A DNA stretch of 64,000 nt from CBDBND01 sp965262665 (lineage in GTDB: Bacteria > Pseudomonadota > Alphaproteobacteria > Rhodospirillales > Rhodospirillaceae). A model generated the notes under the pieces. That model did not search any database. It saw only the letters and a program-made list of their open reading frames with translations, and was not told the DNA's origin. Shown in pieces: positions 43,804 to 53,637 of this stretch. Numbering within the stretch: position 1 is the first letter of the stretch; the number at the start of each line of letters is the position of its first letter. The translations under genes and the position numbers were made by a program. The stretch covers positions 1,054,001-1,118,000 of the forward strand of contig CBDHFR010000003.1 in NCBI GenBank assembly GCA_965262665.1, written 5' to 3'.

Positions 43804-44910
43804 TTACGCCGCCTTTTGACCGAGCAGCAGGGGCCATCCCATAGGCAGGCTTTCTATGGAGACGTTGCCCTTCTCGAAGCCCGCGGTGACGGCTTCGTCT
43901 GCGTAATCGAGACCGCGCAGCACTACGCAGAAGGTTTCGTTGTTGTTGTAGGCTTCCCAATCCCACAGGAAGGAATCGTACATGTCCTGGCAATGCTGAT
44001 CCTGCGGGATGTCGAGATGCACCATCAACCCGCCCGGCGTCAGCAGACGATGGCATTCCCGCATGATGTTGGTCAGCGCCGTGCGTCCGGTTTCATGAAA
44101 CAGGATGTGGGAGACGATGAGATCGAAACTGTCGTCGTCGTAATGGGTGTGCTCCGCATTAGCCTGGGCAAAATGCACCGGCTTGCCCAAGGTCTCGGCA
44201 CGGGCATGGGCGTAGCGCAAACAGGGCGCACCCACATCGATGGCATGCACTTCGGCGTCCGGGAAGGCATCGACATACACCAAGGTGGAATTGCCCGACG
44301 TACAGCCCAGGTCGAGAATACGCTTGGGTGAGAAGTCAGGGCGCAGCGCCTTGATCGCACCGCTGACTATATGGCCCATGGCGTCGCTGTAGGGTCCGAA
44401 CTTGCCGTCGCCATACATATAAAGAGCGCGGTCGAAAATGGCCCCGGCGCTGAGATCGTTCTCGGTGACGTCGGTGTGATATCCGTTCGGTTGCAGGTGA
44501 ATGTCAGCCGCCGTGTGATAACGGGGAATCTTCAGATCGGGATCCAGGGTCAATGAGCCTTTGGCCTGGTTGTGGAGTTTCTTGAACTCGGTTTGCAGGC
44601 GCGGCATCTCATGTTCGACCGTGTCGATGATGGAATCCCACATCAGTTCCTGGGAAGACCGCAGCGAGGCGCAGTAAACCCGGTAATAAGGATCAGGCGA
44701 CATGGCATGGCGGATTTCGTGCCTGTCTTTGACCTCGCGCCCCTGCTCTTTCTTGAACGCCGGGTGAACTCGATGATTGAACACGGTCTGGGTGCCGGCC
44801 TGCACATCGGCCAAAAGATGGGCGCGCATGGCCTGGCATAAATCCTGACGGGCGCGTTCGTCATGAGTCGGTTTTACCAGCATTTGGTGCTGAGCTTGAC
44901 GGTCGGTCAT
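43804..44910 (-). CDS. Class I SAM-dependent methyltransferase with N-terminal extension
   Basis: This 368-residue protein has about 190 N-terminal residues without a recognised domain. The methyltransferase core follows: RILDLGCTSGNSTLVYVDAFPDAEVHAIDVG (motif I and acidic loop), DLIVSHILFHET (motif II) and HRLLTPGGLMVHLDIPQ (motif III). LGCTSGN departs from the usual GxGxG. It is divergent from the first flavoprotein gene with 110 bp between, probably containing both promoters. The substrate is unknown. Confidence 0.75.
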   Translation of the reverse strand: MTDRQAQHQMLVKPTHDERARQDLCQAMRAHLLADVQAGTQTVFNHRVHPAFKKEQGREVKDRHEIRHAMSPDPYYRVYCASLRSSQELMWDSIIDTVEHEMPRLQTEFKKLHNQAKGSLTLDPDLKIPRYHTAADIHLQPNGYHTDVTENDLSAGAIFDRALYMYGDGKFGPYSDAMGHIVSGAIKALRPDFSPKRILDLGCTSGNSTLVYVDAFPDAEVHAIDVGAPCLRYAHARAETLGKPVHFAQANAEHTHYDDDSFDLIVSHILFHETGRTALTNIMRECHRLLTPGGLMVHLDIPQDQHCQDMYDSFLWDWEAYNNNETFCVVLRGLDYADEAVTAGFEKGNVSIESLPMGWPLLLGQKAA

Positions 44911-45020
44911 GTCGTCTCTCCTTCGGGATAAGTGAGGGTACGCCTAGGTCACCAAGGCAGCAAGAGATTTACATTGACCGCCTTGGCCCGGCCCCTAGAG
45001 TCGGAGTGTGGGAGGCTGCC

Positions 45021-46520
45021 ATGGCAGAAAAATCGAATACGCAGTGGGATGTGATTGTCGTCGGGGCCGGCACGGCGGGCATGCCGACGGCCATTTTTTC
45101 CGCCCAGCGCGGCGCCAAGGTGTTGCTGGTGGAGCAGGACAGCAAAGTGGGCGGCACGCTGTGGTATTCGGGCGGACAGATGGCCGCTGGCGGTACCCGA
45201 CTCCATAAGGAACGCGGTATTGACGACACCCCCCAGGAATTCCTCGATGATATGCGACGGGTTTGCCATGACACCTTTAACGAGCCGATCATGCGCATCG
45301 ACGCGGAAAACGCTGGCGACACCATCGATTGGCTGCTGGACCTTGGCTACAACGTGGACCCCGAGTGCCCGGGCGTGCTCATGGTGCACGAACCCTATTT
45401 CATCAAGCGTTCTTTCTGGTCGCCGGAGGAAGGCAAAGCCCTGATCAAGTGCATCGAACCGGCGTTGACGGCGGAAGTGGACAAGGGCGGCATCGATCTT
45501 CGCTTGGAAACCGAATGCGTTGAACTTTTGCGCGATGACAGTGGCGCCATCAGTGGTATCCGCACAAAAACCAAAGACGGAACGGAACAGAATCACAGTA
45601 GCGATAACGTGGTTGTCACCTCCGGCGGTTATGCCGCCAACAGAGAGTTGTTCAAAAAGTATTCGCCACAAGCCCACCACTACAGTTCCACCAATCCCAA
45701 TTCCCAAGGCAAGGGAATCAAGCTTATGGAGGCAGTGGGCGCCAAAATCGAAGGCGGTGAAAACGTTTTACCAAGTTACGCCTGCGTTCTCAACGACCCC
45801 AATGATCCCATGTGCAGCACCTACATCGGTGGCGAGGGCAATGCCCTAAGCAATTATGTATGGCTCGACACGTCTCCTCAGTCCCGCCAACCCTGGGAAA
45901 TTCACATTAACATCCGTGGCGAACGGTTCGTACGCGAGGACGTGCCAAGTGTTGATGTGCGTGAGCTCGCCCTCGAAGAGCAGCCCGAGTGGCGACACTT
46001 CCTGGTGTTCGACGAGGGTGTCCGCCAGAACGCCCCAAAAATTACTGCGTTTTGGACCGACGAAGAATTTAAAGCGGCGCTCGGCACTCACCCATCTTTT
46101 CTAAAAGCCGATACCCTAGAAGACCTTGCCGTTCAAATGAACGTGGATACGGAAACCTTCTTGGCAACGGTAGAGCGCTACAATGGCTTCGTCCGCGACG
46201 GGAAAGATCCGGACTTTGGCCGCGAATGCCTGCCCAAACAGATTAAGAAGCCACCCTACTATGCGATACATTGTGTCGGCATGAGCGTGATGAGTCCCGC
46301 CGGCGTGGTCACCGATGAAACCTTCAACGTGGTCGGGTCCGACGGCAACGCCATTCCTAATCTGTACGCGGCAGGCGAAGTGCTGGGGTTCGGACGTCTT
46401 AGCGGCCATGCTTTTATTCCCGGCGGCAGTGTCACCCCGGCACTGACCTTCGGCCGTTTGCTCGGACAGACCTTGCTGCAGTGGCGCCGCAACGAAGGCG
46501 CGCAAAGCGCCGCCGAATAG
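45021..46520 (+). CDS. FAD-dependent oxidoreductase (fumarate reductase/ketosteroid dehydrogenase-like), copy 1
   Basis: The start at 45021 (MAEKSNTQWDVIVVGAGTAG) follows GGGAGG; an in-frame Met five codons earlier is less likely. The dinucleotide motif VVGAGTAGMPTAIFSAQRGAKVLLVEQ begins the FAD_binding_2 fold. VVTSGGYAANRELFKKY and the C-terminal GEVLGFGRLSGHAFIPGGSVTPALTFGRLLGQ are family hallmarks. Relatives are fumarate reductases, 3-ketosteroid dehydrogenases and urocanate reductases. A 469-residue paralogue lies 2.4 kb downstream. The substrate is unknown. Confidence 0.85.
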   Translation: MAEKSNTQWDVIVVGAGTAGMPTAIFSAQRGAKVLLVEQDSKVGGTLWYSGGQMAAGGTRLHKERGIDDTPQEFLDDMRRVCHDTFNEPIMRIDAENAGDTIDWLLDLGYNVDPECPGVLMVHEPYFIKRSFWSPEEGKALIKCIEPALTAEVDKGGIDLRLETECVELLRDDSGAISGIRTKTKDGTEQNHSSDNVVVTSGGYAANRELFKKYSPQAHHYSSTNPNSQGKGIKLMEAVGAKIEGGENVLPSYACVLNDPNDPMCSTYIGGEGNALSNYVWLDTSPQSRQPWEIHINIRGERFVREDVPSVDVRELALEEQPEWRHFLVFDEGVRQNAPKITAFWTDEEFKAALGTHPSFLKADTLEDLAVQMNVDTETFLATVERYNGFVRDGKDPDFGRECLPKQIKKPPYYAIHCVGMSVMSPAGVVTDETFNVVGSDGNAIPNLYAAGEVLGFGRLSGHAFIPGGSVTPALTFGRLLGQTLLQWRRNEGAQSAAE

Positions 46521-46523
46521 CGC

Positions 46524-47837
46524 TTAGGCCATGGCCAAGTCGATGTCCCGCTGCACGCTGCGGGCGGCCAGCATGAAATGCGCCCACACCCAGGTGCTGA
46601 AAACAATGGACGTGCCCAGCAGGGCATAACGCAGCGCGTCGTCTCCCAGGTCCGGGGATAACCAATCACTGAGACCGCCGATGATGAGCGGTCCGAGCCC
46701 GCCACCGATCATGTTGATGATGAGGATGTTGATGGCCGAACCCATGGCCCGCATGCGCGGTCCGGACACGGTCTGAATCACGGTGTAAGTCGGTCCCGCT
46801 TGGACAACGCCGAGGAAAAACGGAACGGCCAGCGCAATAAAAGCGGCGGTGGGGGTCGGCCAGAGAAAGACCAGAGCAAAGAACGGTCCGCCGGCAAGAA
46901 TGGCGTAACCGGCAATCCACATGTACCAGCGCGGGTCCTTGGCGCCAAAACGATCACCGAGAATACCGCCCAAATAAATGCCGGACAGTTGGGAAAGCCC
47001 GAGCACAAAAGCCAGCCAGACGCCGATCTCAGCGATGCCGAGTCCGTGAGCGCGGACAAAGAATGACGGCAGCCAATTGACCACGCCGAGATATACGATG
47101 CCGTGAATGGAGACACCGAGAACGCAGTGCCGGAAGCTGGGACGCCCGAGGAGAAGACGAACGACCGACCAAAAAGGCGGTCGGTCTTGATCGATCTCTA
47201 CGTCATCGGAATAGCCCCGGTCGGGTTCCGTCAAGTTGCGCCAAATGACGAACGCATACACCAGCCCGGGTAGACCAAAAACAATAAGAGCGATGCGCCA
47301 GCCAAAGGTGCTGGTCAGCCAGCCACCGATGAGGAAGCCGAGCAACAACCCGGCAGGCGATCCCAGTGCATAGGTCGCCAGCGCCTTGGCCCGTTCGGCG
47401 CGGGGAAAGGTATCGGCGATCATGGAATGGGATGGCGGCGTACAGCCCGCCTCCCCCACACCCACTAGCACCCGCGCAGCAGTGAGTTGGGCAAAGGTCT
47501 GCGTCAGACCGCATAGCGCCGTCATAGCGCTTCACACGGCGAGCGCGACGGACACAATCACACGACGGGAAAACACATCGGCCAGACGGGCGATGGGTAT
47601 GCCGAGGGTGGCGTAGAACAACGTAAAGGCGAGGCCGGTGAGAATGCCGATCTGGGTATCGGAAAGTTCCAGATCAGCTTTAATGTCAGGGATCAGAATC
47701 GCCAGCATGTAACGGTCGGCATAATTGAACAGCGCAGCACCGAACAGTAGCGCCAAAGTCATGCGACAGGTTGCGGCAGGGATGGCGGCTTTAGAGTCCA
47801 AAACGCGCTTCAACGGCTCTGAACATGGACCGACCAC
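46524..47837 (-). pseudogene. MFS transporter, internal TGA in place of Trp
   Basis: Two abutting frames form one transporter. 47837-47532 encodes helices 1-3 (LFNYADRYMLAILIPDIKADLEL, FYATLGIPIARLADVFSRR, VSVALAV) and stops at TGA 47534-47532. The same frame continues SAMTALCGLTQTFAQLTAARVLVGVGEAGCTPPSHSMIAD to 46524. Relatives read ALAVWSAMTALCG, so TGA replaces TGG. The start is uncertain. The spinster-like family is that of the array at 3-7 kb. A truncated product is expected unless read through. Confidence 0.85.
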
Positions 47838-47915
47838 CTTTCATAGACATCTTGTTTCTCGCTCATGACAGCGGTTAGCTTTCACTAGGATTCAATGGAA
47901 CGAACCGATCATGTC

Positions 47916-48764
47916 ATGACACGCCTTTCAAGACGAAGATATCTTAGAATCGCAGGCAGCAGTATCGCAGGAGCGTTTTCTTATTACGCTTTCTCGCGAC
48001 GGGCGTTTGCACAAACCGGCCCGGTCACACCCGATCAATTCAACGCGTGGCTGGCGCTCAGAGGCGGGGAGCGGACACCGGCTTATTGGTATGCCTCCGG
48101 ACTCATTCGCCCCATCAAAGATAACGGCGCCGTTGCCAGCCGCATGTTGGGATTGGAAACTGGGGTCACACCTAACGAATTGCGCACTGAGACATCGGCG
48201 GTGTCTTTGTCACGCAAGATCTTCTTTTTCCTCGAGCCGGACCGCGATGAACTGGTGGCCAACCGCGTGACCGGGCAGCCGCAACGGCCGAGCATATTTG
48301 CTTACCAGGTGCGCACCTTCACGCTGGTCGACGGACGGATCAACTACCGGGTGGAAAGTCATGACCTGCGCGGTATTCGCCAGGGCGGCTATGGTGTGAC
48401 TTACACGGTGAACCAATCTGGTGATCAGGTTCACGTTAATTATGCCTCCTTTCCGCACCGGGCCGGGCCGGACGGCGAAATGCGCGTGACCAGCGGTGAG
48501 GTCTACGACCACTTCGACAACGGAGCCCTACTCACAAAAGAGCCCGAGCGTTATCAGATGAGCTGGGTCGGCGCCAATCTGGAAGGGCGGATCGCCAACA
48601 TGCACGGCTGGCGCTATGCCACCTTCGATGACGTCCCCAACTTGTGGCTCAAAAACACGATCCGGGACAAAGCGCCGCTGTGGGCCGGGCCGCCGACGAC
48701 ATTGGCGGAGATCGAACGTCTCAGATCCACGGTTCCCTATCCGGTGCCCGATCTTCCGGTCTGA
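47916..48764 (+). CDS. Tat-exported protein, DUF1838-like
   Basis: A twin-arginine leader (MTRLSRRRYLRIAGSSIAGAFSYYAFSRRAFAQ) starts at 47916; a Met seven residues earlier is possible. The 255-residue mature region opens FNAWLALRGGERTPAYWYASG and includes AVSLSRKIFFFLEPDRDELVANRVTG. This layout is similar to DUF1838 proteins, which occur in aromatic and steroid catabolic clusters. The fold suggests a beta-rich periplasmic protein. The function is unknown. It sits between the two flavoprotein genes. Confidence 0.6.
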   Translation: MTRLSRRRYLRIAGSSIAGAFSYYAFSRRAFAQTGPVTPDQFNAWLALRGGERTPAYWYASGLIRPIKDNGAVASRMLGLETGVTPNELRTETSAVSLSRKIFFFLEPDRDELVANRVTGQPQRPSIFAYQVRTFTLVDGRINYRVESHDLRGIRQGGYGVTYTVNQSGDQVHVNYASFPHRAGPDGEMRVTSGEVYDHFDNGALLTKEPERYQMSWVGANLEGRIANMHGWRYATFDDVPNLWLKNTIRDKAPLWAGPPTTLAEIERLRSTVPYPVPDLPV

Positions 48765-48874
48765 TTTGCGGCACACTCTCGGGTCATGACCCTATATGCA
48801 GGAAACGCCGGTCGGGCTAGGGTGCGGCCCACGAGAGATCGACGAACACGGGACACACAATCGAGGAGTAAACC

Positions 48875-50284
48875 ATGCCCGAGACATGGGACGTTATTTG
48901 TGTTGGCGCCGGGTCCACCGGATTGCCGCTCGCCATTCACGCTGCAGAGCGGGGTGCCAAAGTCTTGCAGATCGAAGCTGACAACCGCATCGGTGGCACG
49001 CTGCATTGGTCGTCGGGCCAGATTTCGGCAGCAGGAACTCGTCTGCAAAAGCAGCTTGGCATTGAGGACAGCCCAGATGCACACTTCGAGGACGCGCAGA
49101 AGGTCGCAAATAATCAAATAGATCCGGTTGTCCTTAGACTATTTGTCGATAACGCGGCAGCCACCATCGATTGGCTGATGGACATCGGCTTCGAGCCGGC
49201 CCCGGGGACACCGGTGGCCGGGGAAGCCCATGAGGCCTACGATACCCGGCGTTACCTTTGGGGTAACAATGCCGCCATATCCATTCTCGATGTGCTGCGT
49301 CCGGTTCATAAAAAACTGGTTGATGATGGCAAAATCGATTTGCGCCTGGAGCACCGGCTCACGAGCCTCACGACCGACGACAACGGCGTAATCACCGGTG
49401 TTACCGTGGACACACCCAACGGTGAACAATCCTTCCAAGGTAAAAATGTGGTGCTAGCCTGCGGCGGCTATGCCGCAGGGCCGGAGTTATGGAACGAGAT
49501 CAATCCGGACATCCCCCTGTGCTCCCACTGCAATCCCTATTCCCGCGGCGACGGCATTGTCGCGGCGCGGAACCTCGGGGCACAGTTTGATGGCCAGGAA
49601 AAATTTCTCTGCACCTTTGCCGGCTGGCTGGAAAAACCCGATGACCCTACGTCCGGTGAATTTCTCGCGCTATCGCCTAAGGTGCGGAACATCTGGGAGA
49701 TCTTTGTCGACGTGAACGGCAAGCGGTTCATGAAAGAAGATCATCAGAGCATCGATTACCGCGAGCGCAACCTTCTCAAACAGGCGGGTATGCGTATGAA
49801 CATCGTGTTTGATGAAGGCATACGCCAGAACGCCTCACCGATCACCATGCTTGAGCCCGAGGATTTTAAAAACAAGTTCGGCAACCATCCCAATTTTGTA
49901 AAGGCCGATACCATTGACGAGTTGGCCGAGGCATTGGATGTGCCGGCGGATGCAATGAAAAAGACCGTTGATGACTACAACGCCGCCGTCGATGCCAAAA
50001 CAGATAAGGACTTCGACAAGTTTTTCCTCATCCGCAAGATCCAAAATCCTCCCTTCTATGGCATTAAGGCGATGGGCATCACCGTACTCAGCCCGGCTGG
50101 CTTGGCGGTTGACGATCAGCTTCGCGTGTTGAAAACGGACGGCTCACCCATTTCCAACGTCTATGCGGGGGGTGAAATTCTCGGTTTCGGCCGCACCTCG
50201 GGGAATGCTTTTGTCGGCGGCCTATCCCTCACACCAGCCATGGCCTTCGGTAAAGTGCTCGGGGAAAAACTGTTGAGTTGGTAG
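48875..50284 (+). CDS. FAD-dependent oxidoreductase (fumarate reductase/ketosteroid dehydrogenase-like), copy 2
   Basis: This 469-residue paralogue of the protein at 45021-46520 reads WDVICVGAGSTGLPLAIHAAERGAKVLQIEAD (FAD site), GGTLHWSSGQISAAGTRLQKQLG, VVLACGGYAAGPELWNEI and GGEILGFGRTSGNAFVGGLSLTPAMAFGKVLGEKLL. The two share order and spacing of motifs but differ in the middle capping domain, so substrates probably differ. The start follows GGAG. The next gene, a methyltransferase, begins 25 bp downstream. Confidence 0.85.
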   Translation: MPETWDVICVGAGSTGLPLAIHAAERGAKVLQIEADNRIGGTLHWSSGQISAAGTRLQKQLGIEDSPDAHFEDAQKVANNQIDPVVLRLFVDNAAATIDWLMDIGFEPAPGTPVAGEAHEAYDTRRYLWGNNAAISILDVLRPVHKKLVDDGKIDLRLEHRLTSLTTDDNGVITGVTVDTPNGEQSFQGKNVVLACGGYAAGPELWNEINPDIPLCSHCNPYSRGDGIVAARNLGAQFDGQEKFLCTFAGWLEKPDDPTSGEFLALSPKVRNIWEIFVDVNGKRFMKEDHQSIDYRERNLLKQAGMRMNIVFDEGIRQNASPITMLEPEDFKNKFGNHPNFVKADTIDELAEALDVPADAMKKTVDDYNAAVDAKTDKDFDKFFLIRKIQNPPFYGIKAMGITVLSPAGLAVDDQLRVLKTDGSPISNVYAGGEILGFGRTSGNAFVGGLSLTPAMAFGKVLGEKLLSW

Positions 50285-50309
50285 CCCCAACCGTCACAGC
50301 CAAAACACC

Positions 50310-51101
50310 ATGAGTAAGAAACCCATCTCCTTCGACGGCGAGGCAGCCAAACGCGTCGACCGCATTTATCAAACGCCAGAAGTGATTGCCCAGCGTGACT
50401 TCACCTTGGGTCATCTCGCCCTCAACACCGGCGACCGCGTTTTGGATGTCGGCTGCGGTCCGGGATTGCTTGCCCTGCAAATGGCGGACATCGTCGGTCC
50501 GGAGGGATCCGTCGTCGGTCTTGATCCCAGTGCCGACATGCGCGCCATTGCGGAGAGCCGGTGCGAAGATAAGAGCTGGGTATCGATTGTGGACGGCGAT
50601 GCCGTCGCCCTGCCGGGAGACGACGGGTCTTTTGATGCGGTTGTGTCCACCCAGGTCTATGAGTTTGTCCCGGATATTGAAAAAGCCCTCGGTGAAGCGC
50701 ATCGCGTTCTGAAACCCGGTGGGCGTCTGGCCATCATCGATACGGACTGGGACAGTGCCGTTGTCCGTACCAACGATCGCGTCCGTCTGCACACGATCAT
50801 GGAGGCCCGGCGTAACCACTTCGTGCATTCGGACTTGCCCGCGCGCCTGCCCGCCTTGCTCACCAAAGCCAGCTTCACGTTGGACGTTACCAGCGGCATT
50901 CCGGTGGTCAACACGGCAATGACCCCCGGCTCTTATAGTGCCGAAGTGCTCCGCTCGACTGCCAAATTGGCCGTGAAGGAAGACCGCGTTTCAGAACAGG
51001 AAGCAAATGATTGGATCGCAGAACTGGACACTTTCGAAGAGCAAGGTGAATTCTTTTTCAGCGTGACCCGGTTTCTCTTTGTGGCGTTGAAACCCCAATA
51101 A
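50310..51101 (+). CDS. Class I SAM-dependent methyltransferase (UbiE-like)
   Basis: This 263-residue protein has RVLDVGCGPGLLALQMADIVGPEGSVVGLDPS (motif I and acidic loop), GDAVALPGDDGSFDAVVSTQVYEFV (motif II) and EAHRVLKPGGRLAIIDTDWDS (motif III). This pattern is typical of UbiE/arsenite-methyltransferase-type enzymes acting on small molecules. It is probably co-transcribed with the flavoprotein 25 bp upstream. Confidence 0.85.
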   Translation: MSKKPISFDGEAAKRVDRIYQTPEVIAQRDFTLGHLALNTGDRVLDVGCGPGLLALQMADIVGPEGSVVGLDPSADMRAIAESRCEDKSWVSIVDGDAVALPGDDGSFDAVVSTQVYEFVPDIEKALGEAHRVLKPGGRLAIIDTDWDSAVVRTNDRVRLHTIMEARRNHFVHSDLPARLPALLTKASFTLDVTSGIPVVNTAMTPGSYSAEVLRSTAKLAVKEDRVSEQEANDWIAELDTFEEQGEFFFSVTRFLFVALKPQ

Positions 51102-51209
51102 AGACCGTTCAAAGGAGTCGAAAATCTCGTCCGGGTGTTGAATCCCGGCGCCGTGTCTGCTTGGTTGGTGCATAACTATGCGCAGGCATATGCCAAAGAG
51201 GATTTCGAT

Positions 51210-53618
51210 ATGAGAATCGGGTTACGCACCTTTGCCCTGTTGGGCGTTTTCTTGGCATCAACATCGGTCGAGGCCCAGGCCGTGCGGCAAACCAAAGTGC
51301 CGTGGGATGACAAGTTCCGCCAACTTGAAGAGATTTGGCCAACGGCCAACGCCTATCGTGCCGCCTCCGGCGCGCCTGGCCATGCCTATTGGCAGCAACG
51401 GGCTGATTATGCCATCGACATCGTCCTCGACGAAGAAGACCGCCAACTGAGCGGCACGGTGACCATCACCTACACCAACAAGTCGCCGGACAGCTTGCGG
51501 TATCTGTGGCTCAACATGGATCAGAACCGGTTCGGCGGTGATTCCCTGTATGTGGCACAACGCAAATCCGACGGAGACAAACGAGAGTCTTACGGCACAT
51601 TGAGAGCCGAATACGAACACCGCGACGGCGACTTCGGATTTCAATTGGACAGCGTTACCGATGCCGCTGGCAATGACTTGTCTTACACCGTGGTCGATAC
51701 GCTGATGCGGATCAATCTTCCCACACCGCTTGGCCCTGGCGAGCAAACATCGTTCACCATTCGCTGGTCCCATAATATTATTAAGATTGAAACCTTCTTT
51801 GGCCGGGGTGGGTATGAGTATTTCGACGAAGACCGTAACGACATCTTTCAAATCTCCCAGTGGTATCCCCGCTTGGCCGTCTATTCAGACGACGAAGGTT
51901 GGCATCAGAAAAACTTCTTGGGCCGGGGTGAGTTCACTTTGGAATTCGGCGATTTCGATGTGCGTATCACCGTGCCGGATGATCATATCGTCGCCTCAAC
52001 AGGCGTATTGCTAAACCCGGAAGACGTTCTGTCGACAGAACAACAAGACCGTCTGAAGAAAGCGGAGATTGCGCGGTCTCCGGTGATGATCGTCACCGAA
52101 AGCGAAGCCATTCTCAACGAAGGTGAAAAATCCAAACAAACAAAAACCTGGCATTTCACGGCGGAGAACGTGCGGGACTTCGCCTGGGCATCTTCACGCA
52201 AATTCCAATGGGATGCGCAAGGCTACGAGAATCAGGACGGCAGCACCGTCATGGCCATGTCCTATTTTCCCAAGGAAGCCAGCCCGTTGTGGGGGCAATT
52301 CTCTACGGCGTCCCTGATTCACTCCATGAAGGTCTTCGGCGATCACGTCTTCCCCTATCCCTACCCGGTGCTGATTTCCGTTAACGGCAAAGTGGGCGGC
52401 ATGGAGTACCCCATGCTGGCCTTCAATGGGCCAAGACCAAAGAAAGACGAGAAGACTGGCGACGTCACCTATTCCCGGGCGGCAAAATACGGGCTCATCT
52501 CCGTCGTCATTCACGAAGCGGGACACAACTGGTTTCCTATGATCGTTAATTCCGACGAACGCCGCTGGACGTGGATGGACGAAGGGCTCAACACCTATCT
52601 CCAGTTCCTGGCGGAACAGCTTTGGGAAGACGATTATCCGTCCCGTCGTGGAGAGCCGAGAAACATTGCCGACTTCATGAAAGGCATGAATCAGGTGCCG
52701 ATCATGACGGATAGTGAATCTCTGAAAAACTTTAGCGAAAACGCTTATGCCAAAGCCGCCACGGCGCTGGTGATCCTGCGGGAGACTATTCTCGGAAGAG
52801 AATTGTTTGATTTTGCCTTTGCCGAATACGCCCGGCGCTGGCAATTCAAACAGCCGTCACCGGCGGACTTCTTCCGGACCATGGAAGACGCGTCAGGCGT
52901 CGATCTCGACTGGTTCTGGCACGGCTGGTTCTACACCACCGACCATGTGGACATCGCCATCGACAAGGTGACCCATTACCGCATCGATACAAAAAATCCG
53001 GATGTGGAAATGCCCTGGAAGCGGGAAAAGGCTGAAGGAGACCCCATTTCCCTAACCGAGCGCCGTAACGAAGATCTGAGAAAAGCGGTGGAGGATGACC
53101 GGGATCTGAGAGATTTCTACAACGAAAACGACCGCTACACCGTCTCCAATGCAGACCGCAACAAAGCAAACTCGTCGACACGTAGGCTGGAGGATTGGGA
53201 AAAAGAACTGCTGGAAAACGAAGACTTTTTAACCATGGTCGACTTCAAGAACGTCGGTGGCTTGGTCATGCCTGTCATCCTGGAAGTGACCTATAACAAC
53301 GGCCGCACCGATGAAGTGCGCATCCCGGCGGAAATCTGGCGCAGCGACCCTAAGAAATTCTCCAAGTTGCTGGTGACGGATCGTGAAGTGGTGGGCATCA
53401 CCCTTGATCCCCATTGGGAAACGGCGGACACCGACCTCAACAACAATTATTGGCCGGCCCGTGCGGTGGAATCCCGGCTGGAATTGTTTAAGCGCGAAGG
53501 ACGCCGCGGCCGTGACCTGATGAAAGACATCAAGGTTGATCTCAAGGGCGATAATGACGAAGACGATGAAGACGGCGAGAATGGCGAGGGCGCCCAAGAG
53601 AATAGATTGAGGGAATAG
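51210..53618 (+). CDS. M1-family metallopeptidase (exported)
   Basis: The start at 51210 (MRIGLRTFALLGVFLASTSVEAQ) follows AGAGGA and gives a clean signal peptide; the frame extends 25 residues upstream without signal character. The zinc site is HEAGH (His435, Glu436, His439) with Glu458 in MDEGLNTY. GGMEYPM corresponds to the GAMEN exopeptidase loop. At 803 residues it is of full length, with an acidic C-terminal tail (DNDEDDEDGENGEGAQ). It likely trims peptides in the periplasm. The DUF6702-like gene follows after 19 bp, a common pairing. Confidence 0.9.
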   Translation: MRIGLRTFALLGVFLASTSVEAQAVRQTKVPWDDKFRQLEEIWPTANAYRAASGAPGHAYWQQRADYAIDIVLDEEDRQLSGTVTITYTNKSPDSLRYLWLNMDQNRFGGDSLYVAQRKSDGDKRESYGTLRAEYEHRDGDFGFQLDSVTDAAGNDLSYTVVDTLMRINLPTPLGPGEQTSFTIRWSHNIIKIETFFGRGGYEYFDEDRNDIFQISQWYPRLAVYSDDEGWHQKNFLGRGEFTLEFGDFDVRITVPDDHIVASTGVLLNPEDVLSTEQQDRLKKAEIARSPVMIVTESEAILNEGEKSKQTKTWHFTAENVRDFAWASSRKFQWDAQGYENQDGSTVMAMSYFPKEASPLWGQFSTASLIHSMKVFGDHVFPYPYPVLISVNGKVGGMEYPMLAFNGPRPKKDEKTGDVTYSRAAKYGLISVVIHEAGHNWFPMIVNSDERRWTWMDEGLNTYLQFLAEQLWEDDYPSRRGEPRNIADFMKGMNQVPIMTDSESLKNFSENAYAKAATALVILRETILGRELFDFAFAEYARRWQFKQPSPADFFRTMEDASGVDLDWFWHGWFYTTDHVDIAIDKVTHYRIDTKNPDVEMPWKREKAEGDPISLTERRNEDLRKAVEDDRDLRDFYNENDRYTVSNADRNKANSSTRRLEDWEKELLENEDFLTMVDFKNVGGLVMPVILEVTYNNGRTDEVRIPAEIWRSDPKKFSKLLVTDREVVGITLDPHWETADTDLNNNYWPARAVESRLELFKREGRRGRDLMKDIKVDLKGDNDEDDEDGENGEGAQENRLRE

Positions 53619-53637
53619 GGAAGGACGCCTCGAAGTC

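Noticed and set aside
23064..47534. UGA recoded as Trp
   Set aside because: Two genes have TGA at Trp positions, but many intact genes, including nthA, dctP and dctQ, end in TGA in tight operons. Those genes would be extended into their neighbours.
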